Below the pieces are notes generated by a model. It searched no databases, was not told the DNA's origin, and was given only the letters and a program-made list of their open reading frames with translations. Positions 60,101 through 64,000 of a stretch of DNA of 64,000 nt are shown here, piece by piece. The translations under genes and the position numbers were made by a program. Each line of letters starts with the position of its first letter. Position 1 is the stretch's first letter. Source of the DNA: DTU072 sp050309775 (GTDB lineage: Bacteria > Bacillota > Clostridia > Christensenellales > DTU072); the NCBI GenBank assembly GCA_050309775.1, contig JBNRMV010000013.1, positions 274,996-338,995 on the forward strand, in the 5' to 3' direction.

Positions 60101-61363
60101 TTAACTCCTTTTAATCGTTTTTTTGTAATTTATATTTGTTATAGCACAAACAATCCCAAGTAACAACCAAAAATTGGGCATAGCGGAAATGCTTGCGCTC
60201 ATAACGCTTAATGGTGTGAATACTACCATAAAAACCATGGTTGCTTTACTATACTTTTTAGCGTGTTCGCTAATTGATATACTTTGATACAATTTAAGAT
60301 TCTTTAATGCTATATATAACCCCCAAGCCATAATCATTGCAAAAATAATTATTCCAAATTCAACAAAAATTTCCAAAAACCAAAAATGTGGGTTCATTAA
60401 CCAATCTATTGATACATAATCTATATTGGGTAATCGATAAAATGAATTTCCTATGCCTGTTCCCATAAAACCAAAATTCCATCCATTAAGCAAAATATTT
60501 TTCCATATTGTTACCCTTGCCTCTTCAGAAATAACAGACAAATCTACATATCCTAATAGAACTATGGCAAAAGAAAAAATAATTGTTAATATTAGAATAG
60601 GAAACTGATATTGTTTTTTTAAACTAAAGAAAATAAATAAAATTATAATTAATGGAAGTACAATAAATCCCATTCTATTATCAGCAAGTATTATCATAAG
60701 AGCAAATAGACCTACAAAAAATAGATATATTATATATTTGACCAGCTTTTTTCTTATCTTAATGCTTATGAATATAATAATAAATGGTAGAAAACTTAAT
60801 AAACAAAAAATTAAATCATTGGGATTGGCAAATGTCCCAAATGGATAATAATATCCAATAGATGTTATAAAACCAACTGCGTTACCATAGCCACCAAAAA
60901 ATGGTGTGCCCGTATAAGCCTCTATAATACCTAGACCGCAAAATATCAACAAATTTATTATTATTATGCCAACGGTAAAATTTATTTTTTTATAGTCACT
61001 TAACAACACCATTATGGATATCATAAAAAATATACCAAAGAAATAATTAACCAACCCTTTTATAGAAGCTATAGTATCAGGTGTCCACAAAAGCGCTAAA
61101 AATCCATAAAACAACCATATAGCGCAAATAAGCAAAGTGGATTGGTTGAAAATGTTATCAAATCTTGATTGAAATATAATATATAACACAAAAATCGGTA
61201 GTAACAATCTAAATATATATAAGTAACCCACACCAATATCTATGCCTGGTAAGGCTGCGCCCCAAAGTGCACTTGAAATCAAACAAATCCAAAAGAATGA
61301 TATGAATTTATTGTTTTTTTCATTACCAATTAATTTTTGATTGTTATTACTTCCCATTTCCAT
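60101..61363 (-). CDS. Polysaccharide polymerase (Wzy / O-antigen ligase-like)
   Basis: A 420-residue protein with about 10-11 membrane helices and an external loop with F-M-G-T-G-I-G-N-S-F-Y-R and P-H-F-W-F-L-E-I-F-V-E-F-G, the typical Wzy/ligase loop signature. It probably joins the repeat units of the polymer made by this cluster. GAAGAAG lies upstream, and a second in-frame ATG at 61357 is possible. It has 4-nt gaps to both neighbours. Confidence 0.85.
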   Translation of the reverse strand: MEMGSNNNQKLIGNEKNNKFISFFWICLISSALWGAALPGIDIGVGYLYIFRLLLPIFVLYIIFQSRFDNIFNQSTLLICAIWLFYGFLALLWTPDTIASIKGLVNYFFGIFFMISIMVLLSDYKKINFTVGIIIINLLIFCGLGIIEAYTGTPFFGGYGNAVGFITSIGYYYPFGTFANPNDLIFCLLSFLPFIIIFISIKIRKKLVKYIIYLFFVGLFALMIILADNRMGFIVLPLIIILFIFFSLKKQYQFPILILTIIFSFAIVLLGYVDLSVISEEARVTIWKNILLNGWNFGFMGTGIGNSFYRLPNIDYVSIDWLMNPHFWFLEIFVEFGIIIFAMIMAWGLYIALKNLKLYQSISISEHAKKYSKATMVFMVVFTPLSVMSASISAMPNFWLLLGIVCAITNINYKKTIKRS

Positions 61364-61367
61364 ATTG

Positions 61368-62564
61368 TCACTTCTTCATAACATTATAATGTGTTGCCCG
61401 ACTAATTAAATTACTAAATTGCTCAAAAGTCTTATCATTATTCAGTGTTGCTTTCTCTAAATTCTGTTTCAATTCTTTCATTAATTTGTCATCAGTTAGC
61501 AATAATTCAAGACTTTCTTCCAAACTATCAGTACTGTTCTCGCAAATTACTCCATATTCCGTGGGCAATACCTCTTTAGTTGAATTTGTTAAGGTTGATA
61601 ATACTGGAACTCTTAAATAAATTGCTTCCTTGATTACCATACCTTCTGATTCTTGAAAAGATGGCAAAAGAAATAAGTCTGCATTTTTGAAAAACCGATA
61701 AGGGTTTTTCTGGTTTCCATATAAAACTACAAAATCCTTCAATTCCAACCTAATTATCTCATCCTCAATTATCTCTCTGCAATTACCATCACCCACAATG
61801 TGCCATTTTATCTTATAGCCTTTTATGGTTAGTTTTTTAATGATATTTAACACTCGAAAATGTCCTTTTTCCGTTGATAGCCTTGCAGCAGTTATTATGT
61901 TGAAGTAATTTTTATCATAGGTCACAGTATCAGTATCAGATAGAGCACTAAGACTGTCATAATTAATGGGATTATTTACTACAACTAATTTATCTTTTAA
62001 TTCTGGCATCATAGTTGCCATAATAGCATTGCAAGATTCCGTTACATTCACTACAAAATCAAATTTATTTAACAAGGACCTATTGTACTTCGTATCTCCG
62101 CCGTATAAACTAAAATCAGCATGCATATAACTAATTTTTATATTTGCTTGCATTTTTTTTAATACAAACTCATTGCAACTTCCATACATATTCCTATCGT
62201 TACCATTCTGCATATATGATATTGCAACATCGTATTTTTTTGACACTTCTTTTGTAAAGGGCAAAATGAGGGACATAACAAATTTTCGACCAAATAATCT
62301 AGCACATGATTTAATAAATAAAGATAAAAATCTAACGAAAAACCCATGTTTTTTTGCCTCTGCAAATGAGATACCTATTAGTCTGAATAGAAGATTGCTT
62401 TCAATTACATTCACATTCTCGTTTAAGTCGGCTAATAACTCATCATCTTTATGAAATAATATTAAATCTATTTCATATCTATCGCCAATTAGATTTAATA
62501 GATTTATTAATGATTTTTGTATACCACCAATTTTTAGATTATTATTTACTATTGCTAATTTCAT
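61368..62564 (-). CDS. Glycosyltransferase, GT4-like
   Basis: A 398-residue GT-B enzyme. The N-terminus has the I-G-G-I-Q-K-S-L loop; the C-terminal Rossmann domain has A-A-R-L-S-x-E-K-G, I-V-G-D-G, Y-G-N-Q-K-N-P and the E-S-E-G-M-V-I-K-E-A nucleotide-sugar motif of GT4 retaining transferases. It shares a 4-nt ATGA overlap with the preceding GT2 gene. The sugar is unknown. Confidence 0.9.
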   Translation of the reverse strand: MKLAIVNNNLKIGGIQKSLINLLNLIGDRYEIDLILFHKDDELLADLNENVNVIESNLLFRLIGISFAEAKKHGFFVRFLSLFIKSCARLFGRKFVMSLILPFTKEVSKKYDVAISYMQNGNDRNMYGSCNEFVLKKMQANIKISYMHADFSLYGGDTKYNRSLLNKFDFVVNVTESCNAIMATMMPELKDKLVVVNNPINYDSLSALSDTDTVTYDKNYFNIITAARLSTEKGHFRVLNIIKKLTIKGYKIKWHIVGDGNCREIIEDEIIRLELKDFVVLYGNQKNPYRFFKNADLFLLPSFQESEGMVIKEAIYLRVPVLSTLTNSTKEVLPTEYGVICENSTDSLEESLELLLTDDKLMKELKQNLEKATLNNDKTFEQFSNLISRATHYNVMKK

Positions 62565-63340
62565 TTGACTTCTTTAGCTCCTTCCAGCATCAACCTATAC
62601 ACATAGCTAAACTTGTATGTGTCCTTCCACATTTTTTTATGTCTTATTAACAATTGCAAACAAAGAAGTTTTGCCCACTTTTTTGACAAACAAGCAAAAA
62701 AAGTTCCTTTATCCTTAAAAAATTTATCAGTATATCCTTTAAACCAAGTTGAATCCTGTTGACTAACATTCCCAATTATTTCAGTATTAGCATAAATTTT
62801 CATGCCTTTTCTTAAACATTCTGCTACGAACAAACTGTCTTCTCCGCTACTGTACTTTGCTCCTCCACCAAACAATAAAGAGAAAAAAACATTGGCTTTT
62901 AACAGATTTTCTCTTTTTACAGCTATCTTTACAGCCCCATATCTTAAAGACTTATAAAATCTTACTCTTGATTTTTTTGGTATTATATATGTTGGTCTTT
63001 CTTTGTTTTTGCTAGGAACGTTAAATAAAATAATGTCAGCTTTAGGGGTTTTTTTAAAAGCTTGTATTATTTTTTCTTCATACCCATCATCGTACTTTAC
63101 ATCATCATCAGCAAATAAGCAAATATCCCCTGTGGCTCTCATTAGCGCGTTATTACGGCTTAATCCAACTCCTCTTTCACTAAAAGATAGAAATTTAATC
63201 TTTCTGCCTTTATATTCAATCTCTTCAAATTGATTTCTATCACACTGATTTATAATTATCGCATCAGTTTGAATATTCATTTTTTCTACAAGGCTATGGT
63301 CTTTTTGATACATTGTTGCTACTAATACTTCAACTTTCAT
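62561..63340 (-). CDS. Glycosyltransferase, GT2-like
   Basis: A 259-residue GT-A enzyme with R-G-V-G-L-S-R-N-N-A-L, the metal-binding F-A-D-D-D-V and the S-G-E-D-S-L-F base motif of GT2 inverting transferases; the last ~40 residues are basic and may bind the membrane. AGGAG lies before the start, 10 nt after the upstream transferase. Confidence 0.88.
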   Translation of the reverse strand: MKVEVLVATMYQKDHSLVEKMNIQTDAIIINQCDRNQFEEIEYKGRKIKFLSFSERGVGLSRNNALMRATGDICLFADDDVKYDDGYEEKIIQAFKKTPKADIILFNVPSKNKERPTYIIPKKSRVRFYKSLRYGAVKIAVKRENLLKANVFFSLLFGGGAKYSSGEDSLFVAECLRKGMKIYANTEIIGNVSQQDSTWFKGYTDKFFKDKGTFFACLSKKWAKLLCLQLLIRHKKMWKDTYKFSYVYRLMLEGAKEVK

Positions 63341-63350
63341 TTATTTTCTC

Positions 63351-64000
63351 CTAATTTAATAAGTTTTTTATTAGTTCTATTATTTGCGGATAGGTATACT
63401 TTCTATCAAACTTCTCTTCTGCCAATTTCCTGTTGTTATTGCCCATATCAAACCTTAGCTTTTCATCCTCATATAACTTTTCTATCTTTTCGGAAATATC
63501 CTTGATATCTCCATTTTTACAGTTAAAGCCTACATTATATTTTTCTACCAATTGCCTGTACTCTTTGTCAGGTTGCGTGTTAATCACTGGCAACCCTGCC
63601 GCGGCGTAATCTCCAACTTTATTAATAATGCTTGCCGAGGATGATTCAACAATCGGATTTACTGCCACATCGCAATTTGTTATATACTCAACCATTTCGG
63701 GATACGGTTTTCTTCCCAAAAATTCACATTCTATATCTTTATCTTTTGCTCTTGACAAAAAGCTATCCATTAAAGGACCGTCGCCCAACACTTTGAATTT
63801 TATATTGGTTAAGCCTTTTTCTTTTAATATCTCAAACGCGTCAATTATATCATTGATATTATAACTGTGTCCAAGCGTTCCAATATAAGCTAACCATATT
63901 TCATTGTGGGGCTTATCCCGATACTGAAAAGAATCTTTATGCTTATCAAAGGTATCAAGCTCCGTTCCCAAAAAAACACTTAATCCTTTTGCTTTCTTTT
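63351..64000 (-). CDS. Glycosyltransferase, GT4-like (5' end missing)
   Basis: The C-terminal ~216 residues of a GT-B transferase; the frame stays open to the right edge, so the start lies outside. Visible are Y-I-G-T-L-G-H-S-Y, V-L-G-D-G-P, F-L-G-R-K-P-Y and E-S-S-S-A-S-I-I-N-K-V-G-D-Y, which correspond to the nucleotide-sugar site of GT4 enzymes. A TTG near 63971 is internal, not a start. Confidence 0.85.
   Translation of the reverse strand, partial: KKAKGLSVFLGTELDTFDKHKDSFQYRDKPHNEIWLAYIGTLGHSYNINDIIDAFEILKEKGLTNIKFKVLGDGPLMDSFLSRAKDKDIECEFLGRKPYPEMVEYITNCDVAVNPIVESSSASIINKVGDYAAAGLPVINTQPDKEYRQLVEKYNVGFNCKNGDIKDISEKIEKLYEDEKLRFDMGNNNRKLAEEKFDRKYTYPQIIELIKNLLN

Noticed and set aside
1..64000. 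Possible alternative genetic code (TGA read as an amino acid).
   Set aside because: TGA serves as stop in gene overlaps such as GTGA at 43347-43350 and ATGA at 54573-54576 and 62561-62564, and the giant frame contains no in-frame TGA.

Overview
The window looks like a chromosomal segment of an uncultured Gram-positive bacterium, probably a Clostridia-type gut Firmicute. The reasons are strong AGGAGG-type ribosome sites, sigma-A promoters with 17-nt spacers, InlB (Listeria-Bacteroides), MBG/YDG, GLUG and BspA-type repeats in secreted proteins, and small rubredoxin/rubrerythrin-tail proteins. The genetic code is standard, since TGA is used as a stop in several ATGA/GTGA gene overlaps. I cannot name a genus. 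Nearly every gene is on the minus strand; only one (39612-40934) is clearly on the plus strand. I saw no tRNA, rRNA, CRISPR array or transposase.

Region 1 (1-35.4 kb, minus strand) is a single surface-protein operon. It opens with a consensus promoter (35456-35484) and an uninterrupted gene for a secreted protein of about 10,253 residues. That protein is built from InlB repeats, dozens of MBG/YDG-like beta domains, a family of about 11 repeats of ~110 residues, a rubredoxin-like domain, about ten helical repeats and a GLUG region. Four smaller exported proteins follow in tight coupling: three with a single N-terminal membrane segment (two of them TasA/SipW-substrate-like) and a lipoprotein with five InlB repeats and BspA-type leucine-rich repeats, which runs off the left edge. 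The giant protein has no visible sorting signal of its own, so the smaller proteins are candidate anchors or scaffold.

Region 2 (35.7-41.6 kb) holds a glutamine synthetase/tyrosine phosphatase operon, a membrane-anchored LCAT-like hydrolase, a divergently transcribed membrane-anchored metallophosphoesterase, and a small rubredoxin-domain protein. Region 3 (41.6-48.3 kb) is an overlapping operon: SF1 helicase, coiled-coil protein, membrane protein with an external GLUG-like domain, small membrane protein, NAD(P)HX repair enzyme. Region 4 (48.4-53.7 kb) is a compact operon running from an MFS sugar transporter through an O-antigen-ligase-like protein, a CoA-binding protein and a DUF2804 protein to a release factor 1 homologue that has lost the stop-codon-reading tripeptide loop.

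At about 53.7 kb the composition becomes much more AT-rich. A PP2C-like phosphatase and a two-TM protein with a degenerate Nudix box sit between two 83-bp direct repeats. Each repeat carries the same promoter, the same operator-like dyad and the start codon of the gene it drives. A truncated copy of the CoA-binding gene lies at the outer junction. To the right (56.2 kb to the edge) is an exopolysaccharide cluster: Fe-S oxidoreductase, flippase, polysaccharide pyruvyl transferase, polymerase and three glycosyltransferases.

The best candidates for undescribed biology are the giant rubredoxin-containing fibre protein and its partner operon, the release-factor homologue lacking its codon-recognition loop, the helicase/coiled-coil/membrane operon, and the repeat-flanked PP2C/2TM-Nudix pair.
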